Part shown: positions 1-12,545 of the stretch, piece after piece | How the letters are laid out: each line of letters begins with the position of its first letter | How positions within the stretch are numbered: position 1 is the first letter of the stretch | NCBI RefSeq assembly: GCF_022682495.2 | Contig: NC_071398.1 | Span: forward strand, 28,027,426-28,091,425 | Direction: 5' to 3' | Source: Desmodus rotundus | Lineage: Eukaryota; Chordata; Mammalia; Chiroptera; Phyllostomidae | DNA length: 64,000 bases | Translations under genes and position numbers: made by a program | Notes under the pieces: model-generated | The model's input: the letters and a program-made list of their open reading frames with translations, nothing else | Databases searched by the model: none | Told to the model about the DNA's origin: nothing

Positions 1-409
1 AATAAGTTAAGATGAGGTCATACTGGATTAGGGGCCACCCTGATTTAATAGGACGTGTCCCTATAACAAAGAGGATTCAGGAACAGATCAGAAGCTGGAA
101 AGGCTGCAAGGTTCCTCCCCTACAGGCTACAGAGGGTACTGTGAGAGAGCAAATTTCTGCTGTGTTAGGTTGTGGGCATTCGTTCCCGCAGCCCCAGGAC
201 ACTCATGCTCTCATTTACCCTGCTTTTCAAACTTTGACCACAAACTGTACCGATTTGATTGCTTTCTAGGGTGAGGGTTATAGGGGAGGGTGTCCCTCAG
301 GTGGGGAGGGTGTCCCTCGGTGGTCAGGCTTGGTGGGACAGTATTTCTAAGAACAGGAGCAGTGAGAACTTGGAGAACAAAGATAGAAGGGATGATACGG
401 ACTAAGAAT

Positions 410-555
410 TCTCAGCAGCTAACTTGTCTACTACAAATGCACTATAAGGCGGGTCTGCTATTACTCCCATTTTACAGAGGAAGAGACCTAGGGGCAGAGG
501 AGTCGAGGCACCTGTCCAAGCCAGGAAGTGATGGGGCTTGGATTCAAGGTCCCAC
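410..555 (-). repeat. MIR SINE fragment
   Basis: The segment contains the reverse-complement MIR core: a 'cattttacagaggaagagac' type stretch, then 'cacctgtccaagccaggaag' and 'gcttggattcaagg'. It is diverged and truncated, as expected for this ancient mammalian SINE. Confidence 0.65.
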
Positions 556-2117
556 AGGGGATCTGGAAGCTCAGCGCCATGAGGAGATGTGTGACGGCCC
601 CTCTGCAGCAGGAGGGTGGGAGCTGTGATACCCTTGCTGGGGACTGGGAAGGAGACCAGTTTCCACTCTGGGAGTCCTCCTGTCCCCCAGGCTGGCATGG
701 AGGGGTCCAGCTCATGCCCTGGGGACACCACTTGTGGGAGAGGCGTGGTTTCCTCCCAGGGTGACAGAAGCTTTAGAATCACTTGGAAACACCACACCCT
801 GGGTGTGAAACCCGGGGCCCAAGCTCGTCTGGAAAGGCCCGATTGTCACCCAGGGAGAAAGCAATCACCCTGGCAGCATTTGCCAAAAGAGCTGAATTTT
901 CTGAGGAATTCCCAGTCGTGGTCATCAGTGTTCTCTGACTCCTCCACTGGGTTATTAGAAGGAGGCCAGAGAGTGAGAGTGGGGACTCAGATGTGCTTCA
1001 GACACGGGTTTGGCTGTTCCGGGTTAAGGACTCCAAAGGGCGAGAGCAAGGAGTCTCTTAATGAAATTGTGAAATGGAGTCTCCCCATTTTTGTAAAGAG
1101 ATCGTCATACTTCCATTTTATCATCCCCCCACCCCAAAATGAAGAGTTTCCAGAGGGGTGAATCAGAGGAGAGAAAAAAAATTTAATCTAACATCAGATC
1201 TCTTTTCACTTTTAAAGATGTTATCAGGATTAGCCACTATGAAGAACAAAGACCACACCTGTCCTTTCCACAGAAATAGGGATAGGAATTACTTCTCTTT
1301 TATGTAAAATAAGTCTGATCTAGGTAGTGGGACTGATACAGAGACCTACAGTGTCATGGACTTGGGTGTCAATATTTATGCTTTCTGTTCCCAGAGTACC
1401 TCATGGTTCTAGATGGCTGCTGCACTCCAGCCATCAAACCCATATTCCAGGCAGGAATGAAGAAGGAGAACAATGAAAGGTGAATCTTCCCCACTCTTTA
1501 GGATGACTTCCTTGAAGACACACATAACTCTGGCTGACGTGTAGTCTATGGACAGGAGAAGCTGCAAGGCAGGCTGGGGAGTCTAGTGTTCTAGCTGAGT
1601 GATGTGAACTCAGTTAAATTCAAAGATGTTTCTGTTTCTAAGTAGGAGAAGAGATAAGGTATCAGAAGGCAACTTGAGCAGCTTGTGCCACTGCTGGAGA
1701 ATTTTGTGGCAAAAGGGATCTGGCCCTGGGATGGAGAATTGGGAAGCTGGCATTGTTGTCCCAGGGTGGCCACAAACTGTGTCACCCCAGGTGTTGATGA
1801 TTTGGCATCACTTTTTGTAAACTTTCCCTTGGCTGAGGAGGAAGGATTTGTGAGCATTCTAGGATAGTTTATATTTCAAAGCCATAAAAGCGTTTTCATC
1901 CCAAGTCCTGTGACAACCAGCTCCCTGAATGTTCTAGTACTTTCTAACCAAAAAATTCAATAGGATACCCTCCTGACTGCCCACTCCCCTCAGCAAACAT
2001 CCCTTACTAGGCGAAAACTCACAATTGGAATCCAGGACTCAAATAGATTCAGAAAGAGCGAGAGGGACAGGCCTACATCGGACCTATTAACATTTAATAA
2101 ACAAATAACAAAATTGT

Positions 2118-2275
2118 TCAAATCTCAGGTTTTGGAGTCCACTGGGTTCACACCCTCTGTACCTCTCACTGTGTGATCAATCCTGGGTAACTTACTTATG
2201 CACGAGAACCTGTTTTCTTCTTGGTGTAATGGGGGTGCAATAGCTCCCACCTCGCAGCATCGGCCTAAGGCTGGA
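2118..2275 (+). repeat. MIR SINE fragment
   Basis: Forward MIR-like order is visible: a 'ttggagtccactgggttcac' part, a 'ctgtgtgatcaatcctgggt' part, then 'taatgggggtgcaatagctc'. It is strongly diverged, so the assignment rests on the order of the blocks. Confidence 0.55.
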
Positions 2276-5200
2276 ATGCAGGATTCCCATCGATCGCTCA
2301 GTAGTCAATGAACTTGGAGTTCCTAGTTCCCTCCAGAGAGCTCAGGGCTCACCCCAGTGCCATGAGGAAGGGAGCTGTTCTGGGGGTTATGGCTGACCAT
2401 TGTTTTTTGCTGCCAGGGGCTCTCCCTGAAAACATTCATTCCAGCTCCCCACCACAGGCCACCCTCTCCATGGATACCCACAATTTGGAAGGCTTGCCTT
2501 TTGGGGTCTCCCAACTCTCATCCTCCAGGTTGAGGTCTGCTTTGCTTAGCAGGACTCACTAAAGCTCTCACCTCCCCACTATGATCCCCGCTGGCACGCA
2601 CCAGGGTTCATGCTTCTGGTTTTTGCATGCGCTGGCCTCTGCCTAGAGAGTCCTGACCTGTCTCCTGTTCACCTAGATCCACCCATCCTGGCTCTCTCCA
2701 CCTTGCGCCCTTTCCTTGGGGCAGATGCCCCGCCCCCACCCTGATCACAGGCTCCCGCTGCCCTGGCCACTGAGTGAGCCAGGTTAGTCCATCCTGAGGC
2801 CCCATTTCCCACCTATAGGTTTGTGGCAATGGCTGGGTGTCTTGCCTTGGGATCCCTGCAAAAGACTCTGAGACAGGACGTGAGTGCACGTAGTTTCTTG
2901 GAGGAGATGATCCCAGGAACTACCAGGAGGGTGAGGAACTAAGACAGGGACAGAAAGGAGTCAGTAACGAATGGCCGTTTCCCAGCACTGTGGCCCCTGG
3001 AGCGCAATCCCCTGGGGTCTCTGGGAGCCAGTGTTGTCCCGCCTGAGAGAGGAAGCAGCTGGGGCATCTGGGCTGCAGTTCTTATTAAATTATTGGCGGG
3101 TGCTGCTCACAGGGGTGGAATTCCAAGTCGACTTGGGCCTGTTATGGGCTCCTGTGCTGGAGTAAACTGTGAGGCAAAAGAACACACGTGCTGGAAGTCT
3201 GGCTGGCGTGCACCACGGCCGTCGTGGTCAGAGGACCAGGACCAGGCATGACGACATCTGCCAGGGTGGGCATGTGGCCTGGGTCAGTCTTTCCCTGGGA
3301 TTTTATTTCTCCATTTGCAGCCAGGTGGGACGTGCTGGCCTGTTGGGTCACAGAGTCGGACAGGGTTGAGTTGTAGCTTCCAGGGGCCACCTTCTCTACC
3401 TCGTAGAGTGACAGGAGGGAGCCAGGCCAAGCCCAGAGAGGAGCAGGGAGGTCAGGGGAGAGGGAGGAGGGAGACAAGACCCTCCTGTTTGAGGTCCTGG
3501 ACCCAGGTGTGCCTGAAGTTCCTCTTTTGACTTCCCACTTACAGAAACTGAGACATTACCTCTTTTTCTTCCTTCAGTCTATCCTAGTTAAGTTTCTGTA
3601 ACAAGCAACAGAAGGTCCTAGTTAACGCAGTGGCCCTGCATCGCATCTGTGACGCCTCGGTCCACCCCTGGGCCCAGACACACGCCCATCTCCTGGGCTC
3701 CTTGGAGCCCTCTGGATGCCTCGGTTGGGGCACTCCGCCCAGAGCCCTGCATTGGGCGCTCACCCGGGGCCCCCTTTAAAGGCTGTGTCTGACGTCTGCC
3801 TTGTTCCTCTCTTTTGCCCGAATGCCCAGTCCAAAGAAAGTCCTCAGTAAATGTCACCAAATAGAATAAAATATGAACTCCAGCATTCATTTACTTAAGA
3901 AAAAAATCTATTTACATTTTCTGCTTGTATTACTTCTTGTGTAGTGTAGCTCAAGTTGGGTAAATTTGCTATTCAGTGTTGGATGAAGAATTCCTTTGAT
4001 TTGCCCAAAACGACTTCTCTCAAACTTTAAGGGGGTGCCCATCATGTTCTGGAATTGGTGTCCACTTTTCCTGCATGAGTCAGAGTTTTTATACGGTTAA
4101 ATCGCCCCACAGCTAAGCCTTGGCTTTTCAAACTCTTCTTGTAAAAAGCCTTCCTGTCTTTACATGGCTGTTCTTTCCTATTTCTCTCCTGCGTATGTCA
4201 GCAAATTCCGCGGCATGTAGTAGATGCTCAGTAAGTATTCAATGGACAGATGAGTGAATGCACAGGTATCTGAGAAGAATAGAGGGACTCTGGGGACTTT
4301 CTCCCCAAACTTCAGGGTCCTCGTCTTAGTTTTGATTCCCAGAAACAGACCCTGACCTGAGGATTTGAGGGCAGGCGGGTTATATGAGAGGCACGAGGAA
4401 TGGAGAAAAGACGTGGGTTAGTGAGACCGGAAGAGAAGGAACCTGATACATTTGCATCATTAAGCCAGCTACTATGTGGCCAACCAGAGAATTTTTGCGG
4501 GGGAAACACTCACCTCTGAAGCTTTTCAGCTGAAAGCGTGGGACCTGGGGTATTTATATCCACAACCCTATTAGCCACTGTTAGCCGATGCCCGGGGGCA
4601 TCAGATCCTGGGCACTTTAGGGCCCCATGCTTGTGGGCTCACTGGTTTCTGACAGCCCAAGGGCAGTCCTGCACAGAGGCAAGTGTGGCTTTCAGAAGTC
4701 AGGTGGGTGTGCACCGAAATGGTTGGGGATTCCAGGGACAAGAAATGGGACGCTGCTAAAGTTTGCTTCAGCCTTCTAGGTAGAGTTTTTACCCCTGGTT
4801 ACCGTCCCCCTGAATCCTGGGCTTTTTCTGGCTGTATCCACAGGCTCTGCTGTGGATCATCCCCATCCATCTGGCCTCTGGGTGTGTCTGCACAGCTTAC
4901 TGTGCCTCACCGTCAAGTTCATGTTGCCTCACGATGTCCCCCTGGTCTCATTTGATTGACCAGGGATAGGCATCTGCTCGTTACAGGGCCAATTAGATTC
5001 TCTTCTTAGAACTGGGATGTGGTTGGGCACAGCCTGAGCTGGTCCCTGCAGCAAGGGAGATGCGAACCCCCATTTGGTGGGATGGTCCTGTCCATAGGGA
5101 ATAGGGGAGGCCTGGCTGCAGAGTTCTCTGGAAGGGACCCCTATACTGAATGGGGAAATGCATGGTGCTGCCCAGATGCCTAACACCCTTCCAGGACTAA

Positions 5201-7104
5201 TTCTAGTTCTTTGAAGGTCTTGACTGTTCTCAGGTCCCACAATAACCCAGAATCCCACCAAGAAGTCCCCGCCTCTGCTTACACTAACTTGAGTGTTTTT
5301 CTTACTCGCAACTTTAGTTCATCAATATCTTGGCCCAGATCTTCCCTCCAGCAGGTCCTGCACTGCCCCCAGGAGTTGCCTGCCAGTGGAACTCACTCCG
5401 TTACCGGACATGGGCCTGGCCCTGAGCAGGGCTCACCCGGTTCAGCTGGAGTGTGCGGGCTCTGGACTTCGCGCAGGAGAGATTTCACAGCGCGAGTCCA
5501 GGTGGCTATGAGGGCACGTTCATTAAAGCTGGGGACAGTGAAACACGGGCTTAGCATGGAGTAAGCAACAGGAGAACCTGGGCTGGGCTGCCTCAGCTCA
5601 CTGGGAAGTCAGAGCAGAGGGGTCTTGGGGACAGGTTCAGGGGACCAGCCTGGGACAAGGTGTCAGCTGCCCCCTGCCTAGAGTTTAGGAGAACTGTGCC
5701 TGTGGGGAAAGAAGTGGGGGCAGAAGAAGGGAAAGGAAATGGCGCAGGCTGCTCCCAGAGGGAGAGTGTGTGCGCTGATTCCTTTGTCATGAGGCTTTTG
5801 TCTCCCTCTTGCAGGCGGGAATCTTAGGGGAGGTCTCAGGGGAGGGTTTCATCATTTTTCCAGGTGTGCTCTTTCAGGGTCATGGTCTCCACTGATTGGT
5901 CAGTGACAGGGAAGGGGGTCTTCAGTCATTGCAGTTGCTTCTGACATAGCCCACCTGGTTTTGCTGCTTTTCTGGGCCTGAAGCTGAAACATAGCTGAAG
6001 CCTAGATGTTATCTCCAGGGAGCAAAGGCCCGGGGAGGAAAGGTTACCCCGGGGGCGAGGTCCCTGTGCTCCGAGTTTCTCCCCCCACCTGGCAGCAGTC
6101 GGGGCCTTCCGCCCTGGTGACCATCTGCACCTGGCTGTAAACTGCTCGGCCAATTTCTTCAGCTACGTCTAGGTTTTTCTATTCCACTTGCCAAGGAATT
6201 TTCCTAGCTTCTTACTATCCTGTCTCAGCCCTTACCCCCTTCCTTTCCAATAGGTCAAACAAATCCTTCCCACTGAGACCCCAAAGGACCACACGATTGG
6301 CACCTGTCAACTCAGAGTTGTCGCCATCTTTCTTTGCCTTTTGGTTCCTCTTTCTAAGCCATGCCCATCACAGAATGGGGCCCTCACATCTCCCTGGCTC
6401 AGATCATTAGTGGCCTTTGGTGCCGATTTGAGGCTCGGTGACATTCTGCAGCTGCTGAATGGGTGTGTCGGGAGCATGTGAGAAGGTGAAACTCCCTGGC
6501 CTTGGCTCTTGATGTCTAAGCTCGAGATTCCAATGAAAACAAGTGGTGTGACTTCAAGACCCCTCAGTCCTGTGACAACCACATTGAGATAGGGAAGAAA
6601 AACCTTGATCTTTGCTTTGAATGATTAAACCTTCAGGCCACCTGGTGCAACCCCACCACTCTGCACTCATGCGTGCGGTCCCACCGTCAGCCCACCTTGG
6701 TTCTGAGCGCAGCTGGGCAGAGGTGGGGAACCTCTCCAGGCCGCCATAACCAGGCCCACATGCCCCAGTTTCGGGCTGGACTTCATGACAATTCTTCAGG
6801 AGGACCTTTTCCTTGGTCTCAAACTCTCCATTTCTTAACTCTTGCCTGGGTAGCAACCAGGATCCTTTGCTGGAATTTCCAAGGATATCATGGCCAGTCC
6901 CTTCCCACAAGGACTCTTGGGTGTGTCTTGGTCCTTTCCCACTCAGGACCTCCCAGAAGCCAATGTTGCCCATGACACACCGTCTTATTCAAAGTCAAAT
7001 GCTAATTGTTGGACAGTTTTTGGAAATCCAAGATTATACAATGATGGAAAAGTTGATCCAAATTAAGCTTTTCTCTCTCTTTGTTGACTTAATTAGCAAT
7101 AATA

Positions 7105-7330
7105 TTAACTAATACTTGCTATGTGCAAGTATTCTATTTATTTCCTATATAGTAACCATTTGCTATTTTAATAACAGTAAAAATATTACTATTCTTTTAG
7201 CCCGAGGGGAGAGAGAGGCCATTGTTACCACCTCTATCTCACAGGCGGGGAGCTGAACTCAAGGCCAAGCTCAGAAGTACAGGAGCCAGGATTAGAACCC
7301 AGCCTGACTGGTTCCAAACAAAGACACCAG
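7105..7330 (-). repeat. MIR-like fragment
   Basis: The segment begins with 'acttgctatgtgcaagtatt' and ends with 'caggattagaacccagcctg'. This is the reverse-complement order of a MIR, with an AT-rich insertion between the two parts. Confidence 0.5.
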
Positions 7331-7639
7331 CCAGAAAGCCACTGACTCAGTCTGCCCCTAGGGTGATCCAGCCTGGGAGGCAATTGTAGCTCAGAAAGGT
7401 CAGGCCACTGAATAAAGGCACACAGCTGGTGCCTGGTGACGTTAGGGTTCAAACTCATCTGTCTAGAGGCAGACATGGCGCTCCTTCCACTGGGCTCACT
7501 TAGCCCCTAGGAAAGATGACTTGTCTTTTACTGAGTGCTCAGTACCAGGCACCGACCTATGTGTCTTTCCCTATCTCATCTGCAAACTCTCTGAGCTCTG
7601 TCCGTTGGGAAGTGTGCTCCATGTCCTCTCTCCCTGATC

Positions 7640-8052
7640 CTGCGTAGACTCTGATTTGACCAAGTGTGACGCTCCATGACTTCCAACGACAGTCCATAAA
7701 AGGTCATACACCTTCTGCCTGGTTCTCTCGGGAGGCTTGCTCTGGGGGAAGAAAAAAGTCTGGCTGCCCTGAAACTGCCTTCCTGGAAAGGCCACATGGA
7801 GGCACTTCAGTTGACAGCCGCAGCCGAGCTCCCACCACATGGGTGAACCAGCTTGGGTGTCGAGCTCAGTCCAGCCCACAGATGTCTGCAGCCCCAGCCG
7901 ACATCTGACTGCAACCACGCGACAGATCCCCAAAGAAGAACCGTCTGACTGGGCCTGTTGCAGATTCCTGACCTACAAAATTATGAGCAAAATAGAGTGG
8001 TTGTTTGAAGCCACTATGTTTTGGGATACTGTCTTCCACAGCAGTAGTAAGT
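7640..8052 (+). repeat. MLT1-type MaLR solo LTR (ERVL-MaLR)
   Basis: The 3' half shows the typical MLT1 end: a 'gactgcaaccacgcgacaga' block, then 'aaattatgagcaaaatagag', 'ttgtttgaagccactatgtt' and 'ttgggatactgtcttccaca'. It is a non-coding old LTR with no internal retroviral genes nearby. The 5' boundary is uncertain. Confidence 0.7.
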
Positions 8053-8189
8053 GTAACAGTCCATTTGAGAAATGTTAGCCCGACTGCACTATTGAAGAGA
8101 AATATGAAGGAGCTCAGGAATGGCCAGTGGGTTCACACTGCAGCAAACGAACTTCCTAGTCCCTTCTGGTCACCTGGTTCAGAGACCAA

Positions 8190-8400
8190 GGTCATGAGCT
8201 CTGGGCTTGGACTGCCTGAGTTGGAGTCTCAGCCCCAATCACTTAGTAGCCAGGTGACCCTGGACAAGTACCTTCACTTACCTGAGCCTCAGTTTTCCCA
8301 TCTAAGAAACAAGGCCAACAATAGCCCTTTCCCTCATTGGTTTGTGAGAGGCTGATGCTGGTAAAGCCTCAGGTGCAGCACCTGGCACATGTAGGTGCAT
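8190..8400 (+). repeat. MIR SINE
   Basis: A clear forward MIR runs from 'ctctgggcttggactgcctg' through 'agccaggtgaccctggacaa' and 'ctgagcctcagttttcccat' to 'cagcacctggcacatgtagg'. It is one of the best-preserved MIR copies in the window. Confidence 0.8.
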
Positions 8401-8914
8401 GTGGGGGGGCACAGTCAGATGCCAGGCCAGGGAGGCTCAGTGGCATCGGCAAGAAGCAGTGGGGCAGATGAGGAGAAGAGTGCAGGCGGAGAGGAAAGCA
8501 GAAACTGAGGGAGAAGGGGGCGGGGAGGGTCTGGACGTTTCTGTTGTGTGCAGGGTGCTAGGGCAGTGGCTTCCAGGCCAGGCAGGAGTTGGGAGCCCGG
8601 CCGGGGCATGACATTGTTAAGGTGCCCTCAGGTGGCAGCTCTGCCGACGATGTCCCTGGAATGCTTGGGCTAGGAAGAGCGTCCACAGAGCTGTCCCAGA
8701 TCAGCAAGGAGCCTGAAGGGTTGCCATAAAAAGCATCATTAAGGAGGCGGAGTTCTGAGTTAAAGCGGTGAGCATTTCATATCAACCACCCCCACCCACA
8801 CCCCCACTCATGTGCTGGGCCATGAGAAATTCCATCCTGTGTAGCTTTCCTTCCCCTCTGCTGGGCTGGGGACCCAGTTTTTTCCACTCCCCTGTACCCA
8901 AGGTGTAATGGTAC

Positions 8915-9262
8915 ACAAAGTGCTGGCAGCTGAGTGGGCAAGAGCATGAGTTCAAATCCCAGTTCCTCCACTCAGGAGCTGTGTGGCTGGGGGACAGCTA
9001 CTTACGCTCTCCGCGCCCTGTTTCGTCATGATTACGGCACCAGTCTCAGAGCAGTGCCATGGGCGAACAGGGCGATGCGTGTGGGGCTGGGTGCCTGAGA
9101 GGCGTCTGTTCATGATATTAATAATACAAGTCTTCTCCATTTGGGTTTGCCCTTTGTCAAAGTGAGGGTTGTTCTGGAACAAGTCGGTTCACCTCTGAAT
9201 ACTGCAGTGCTTGGAGCAGAGCCCACTATGTAGGTGCTTGATAAGTATTGAATGAATGAATG
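8915..9262 (+). repeat. MIR SINE with inserted sequence
   Basis: The segment starts with 'agagcatgagttcaaatccc' and 'gagctgtgtggctgggggac'. It ends with 'tatgtaggtgcttgataagt' followed by 'attgaatgaatgaatg', the MIR tail. The middle is longer than a standard MIR. Confidence 0.65.
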
Positions 9263-9839
9263 TTGAGCTGAGAATGATATGCTTCAAAAACTGAGAGAAG
9301 AGAGAAAAGTAAAAGAAATGAAAAAAGGCAAAAGAGAATGTCTACATTATTCTGTGTCTGTATGTGAGCTGCATCAAAATCGGGGGAAAGTGTCTGGCTT
9401 TCTGAGTCCATGCTCCACTGCACTGAGGGATCATCGTGTCTCATCCCTGCCCTGCGCATTCTCCATCTTTATTCTCACAAATACTCTCACCCGTCTGGGT
9501 ACCCCAGGCCCTGAGGTCCTAGAGGGGGCTTGTCTGAGCCTGCTCACCACTGCATAGCACAGGGGCTGAGACAGAGTGATTCAATGGGACTGTGTGAAGG
9601 AATAACTGATTCCTATGTCTTCATGCAGCAGGAGGACAGCCTCCTCCTGCACAGGCTGGCGCATAGTAGGTCCACACTATATGACTGAATGGGGAGCACA
9701 GGAAGTCCTTTAGCTGCTCCAGTCTTGGTTTCTTCACCTACCGACATGGTCTTAGGTTTACATGTTTCAAAGGCTGTTTGTTCCAGCACTAAATTGATTT
9801 GTTACAAATGCTAAATGCCTGCGGGCAAAATGTAGTTAA

Positions 9840-9975
9840 AACAAGGTTTGAACCTGTGCTGCTGCCCACTAGCTATGGGGACTCCCTTCTCCAGGCGTCA
9901 GTTCCCCAGTCTGGGAAATGGGCTTATTTCCATCTCACTGGATTGGATAACAAAGATAAAGGCGCTTAGCCTGGA
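9840..9975 (+). repeat. MIR SINE fragment
   Basis: Blocks resembling 'gtttgaacctgtgctgctgc', 'gcgtcagttccccagtctgg' and 'ataaaggcgcttagcctgga' appear in forward MIR order. Confidence 0.55.
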
Positions 9976-10435
9976 TCACCCGTGGTTTTACCGCCCTCAT
10001 CCAGTATAATCTCGTAGTCTTCATTTGCACATTGAGAAGAGAAAAAGGAGGGAAGGAGGGCAGGAGAAATGGAGGGGGAGAGAGAGAGAGGAGAGGGAGA
10101 GATTAACTCAGGTGGCAAGAGTGAAGTTTTCTATCCATGTGCAGAGGATGAGAATAAATTTAGCAAGTGCGTATTTTGCGCCACAGTTGACGTGCCCACG
10201 CCCTTCCCAATTTTATTTCTTACAATCCTGGGAGGACACCTCCTCATTCCCATTTTCCAGTTGAGCTGCAGAAACGGGATTTGGTAAATTTGCAAACCCC
10301 TGGTGGAAAGTACTTGGCACCGTGCCAGGCAACTAGTAAGCGCTCAGTGGAACTGATACTGTTGTGGTCACGATGAGGAAACTGAGTGTGTCCTCCCAGT
10401 AGGGTGCGGGTGGTCCTGGACGCTCAAGGGTCTCA

Positions 10436-10600
10436 CTGGGCAGGGCGGGGCGGGGCGGGGCGAGCCAGGGAAGGGCGGGTCCTGGGGGGCGGGGCGGAAC
10501 GAGGGCCGCGACTGCGAGGTCCTATCAGCTCCGCCGGCCCCCAGGGGGGCGTGGCCTCTGGGCTAAGGGACAGCATACAAGAAGAGGCGCATTGAGCCCC
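10436..10600 (+). promoter_or_regulatory. CRISPLD2: CRISPLD2 CpG-island promoter with tandem GC boxes
   Basis: Immediately upstream of the non-coding first exon is a GC- and CpG-rich block. It begins with four G-runs separated by single C residues (10443-10460), which make overlapping Sp/KLF GC boxes. Further GC boxes follow at about 10471-10480 and 10485-10497. No canonical TATA box is present; the nearest AT-rich stretch is 'agcatacaagaag' near 10571. This fits a broad CpG-island promoter. The start site was not determined and is placed near 10600 from the position of the splice donor and typical exon length. Confidence 0.7.
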
Positions 10601-10745
10601 CGGATCCACTGCTTCCTTCGGCGGTCCCGTTGTCCAGTATCCTGCGACCGTCCTGTCCCGCTGAGCCAGTGCTGCCGCTGCCACCGCCGCCGCCACCTCC
10701 ACTGCACAACGCGGGAGACTCCAGCGAGCTGGTGATTGGAGCCCT
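10600..10745 (+). other. CRISPLD2: CRISPLD2 exon 1 (5' UTR, non-coding)
   Basis: The 3' end is set by a strong donor, GTAAGT, at 10746-10751. The exon is GC-rich, carries a GCC-trinucleotide-rich stretch (about 10675-10700) and has no ATG, so it adds no upstream start codon. The 5' boundary is an estimate. Human CRISPLD2 likewise has a non-coding first exon in a CpG island (established knowledge). Confidence 0.65.
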
Positions 10746-10834
10746 GTAAGTGTGACTTCGATTCCTTTACTCTCTCCGAGCTTTGATCCATTCCCGTAAT
10801 CTCCGAAAAGTTGAAGTAACCAGGGCAGATGCCA

Positions 10835-11030
10835 GTTCTTAGGGCTTACTACGTGCAAGCACTAAACTGAGCGCCCGCTCGCATCTCAGAACTGGGCTCA
10901 GCCGCCAGCCAGCCGGTTCACAGCGGGAGAAACCGAGGCTCTTCCAGGGCAACTCAGTTGCTCAAGACCACAGCCAGGAAGGGAGGGAGCCGGGACTCAA
11001 AGCCAGTCTGACTGCAGAGCCGTGCTCCTG
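10835..11030 (-). repeat. MIR SINE
   Basis: Reverse-complement MIR order is visible: 'gcttactacgtgcaagcact', a 'gagaaaccgaggctcttcca' part, 'gctcaagaccacagccagga' and 'gggactcaaagccagtctga'. It starts about 90 bp after the exon 1 donor. Confidence 0.7.
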
Positions 11031-12364
11031 AAGGCTGTATACTCTTGCCTTCCTGTGCAGTTCGCTAGCATCTGTTGTGCTTCTGTGTACACAGTGGGCA
11101 TCAATCAATGGAAAGCTGATGGTGTGGATGTGGCATGAGTTTGAATGTGTCTACCCACATGTGGATGGCCGGTTCATTTGCAACAAACCTGCCAGGTAGC
11201 CCTCCTCTTCCCATATTTCGGATGAAGACACTGGGGATTAGAGAGGTGAAGTGAGTTGTCCAGGCAGAGCTGTGGCTGAAACCCAGCTCTGTCTGTCTCT
11301 AAAGCTCCAGATGGCCGTGGATGTGTCCAGGCCTGGCCACCAGAGTTCTTGCAGGTTCGGGAACATGTTCCTGGGTATCTTTAACCAGAGTGGACATTTG
11401 CATAAACTTGTGTGGAAAGTATTGTGCTGGGAGCTGAGGACTTGGTCCTGCAGTCCTGGGGAGATGGGCTGCCTTCATGTGACACAGACCCAGAACCTCC
11501 TTTGCCAAGTGCTAGGATGGTGGACAGGCTGGAAAAGGCTTAGCTGATGCTTGCTGATTGAAGTCTAACTTGAATTGGGCATCTTCTAATCAAAAGGTGA
11601 GTTGCTGCTCAAGAGAAGCAGATGGGGGCCTGTGCAAATGCCCAGCTTGCCTTGCAACCTAGAGTAGGTTTGTGAGTTTTCACCTCAAACATTTGGGCCC
11701 CTTATTCTGGCAGAATAGGGGAGCTACTGTTCCCAGCTGGGCCAGGGCACCTGGGGTCTAGAGACCGACAGGTGAAAGACTAGGGTCCTGTGGAAAAAGA
11801 CGAAGGGCGGGTCCCCTTCCCCAAATAGACTGAGAAGGGACCTTCCAAGGGTTCTTTGTGTTCTGTGCACCTGCTCTTCTGCTTCTGATCTGGCTGTATC
11901 CACATGGGGGAGCAGCAGGAGTTGTGGGGGCTGTCCAGTGGGTGTGGCAGGTATGAGGCCCTGTGCCATGCACTGCGCCTGTGTTATTATCCCTAAAACA
12001 CATCCGGGCAGCAGGCCTCCTGATCCCCATTTCAAAGAGGCGAAGTGCATGTCAAGGTCCCCTAGCTGGTGTGCCATGCTGTCACCCCAACTCTGGCTGC
12101 AAACCCTACATTTAACTCCTAAGCCCTTTAGACAGTTCTCTGCCCAGCCACTAACTCCACCTCTGGACCTGACCTTCACACAAGGTGTCTGAGGTGTTAT
12201 TTTGTCTGAGAGGGGCTCCAGATAAAACCTGCTGTCAGCAGAATTGATCCCAAGCCCCAAGTTCCCAACCATGTGTCCTGGTAGAATAAAGAGGGTCTGT
12301 TTCATTTTTACAGAGTCTCTCAAGATATAGGAGTTGGGGTAGTAATGATAACATTTATAATCAT

Positions 12365-12545
12365 ACCAGCCTGACATTTACCTGGCACTTACCATGGGCC
12401 AGCCATGCCCAGGGGTTTACATGGATGACCTCACTGACATTTTTATGGGATGGGCACTGGCCCGTCCTTCTTTCTACAAGGAGGGAATTTGAGGCTTGGA
12501 GTGATGAAAGCATGTACCCAGCATGACACAGCCAGGGCATGGGAG
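12365..12545 (-). repeat. MIR SINE
   Basis: The segment contains 'acctggcacttaccatgggc', then 'gagggaatttgaggcttgga' and 'cccagcatgacacagccagg' in reverse MIR order. A second, weaker MIR in the same orientation lies at about 11945-12090. Confidence 0.65.

Larger units (their letters stand above)
1..10435. other. Intergenic DNA upstream of CRISPLD2
   Basis: No reading frame here looks like a known protein or is flanked by plausible splice sites continuing a family. The open frames are short and overlap repeats. The stretch holds several MIR pieces, an MLT1-type LTR at about 7640-8052, and a short tandem duplication (20 bp twice) at 283-322. A GA-rich low-complexity run lies at about 10074-10102. 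In human the next gene upstream of CRISPLD2 is USP10, some tens of kb away (from memory); none of its exons was recognised here. A non-coding transcript cannot be excluded from sequence alone. Confidence 0.6.

Noticed and set aside
11360..11371. GGAACATGTTCC palindrome, resembling a p53 half-site, in intron 1
   Set aside because: A single short palindrome is expected by chance in 64 kb. No second half-site lies beside it.
11724..12377. 217-codon open frame on the minus strand
   Set aside because: It is composed largely of two reverse MIR pieces and intervening sequence, and does not look like a protein family.
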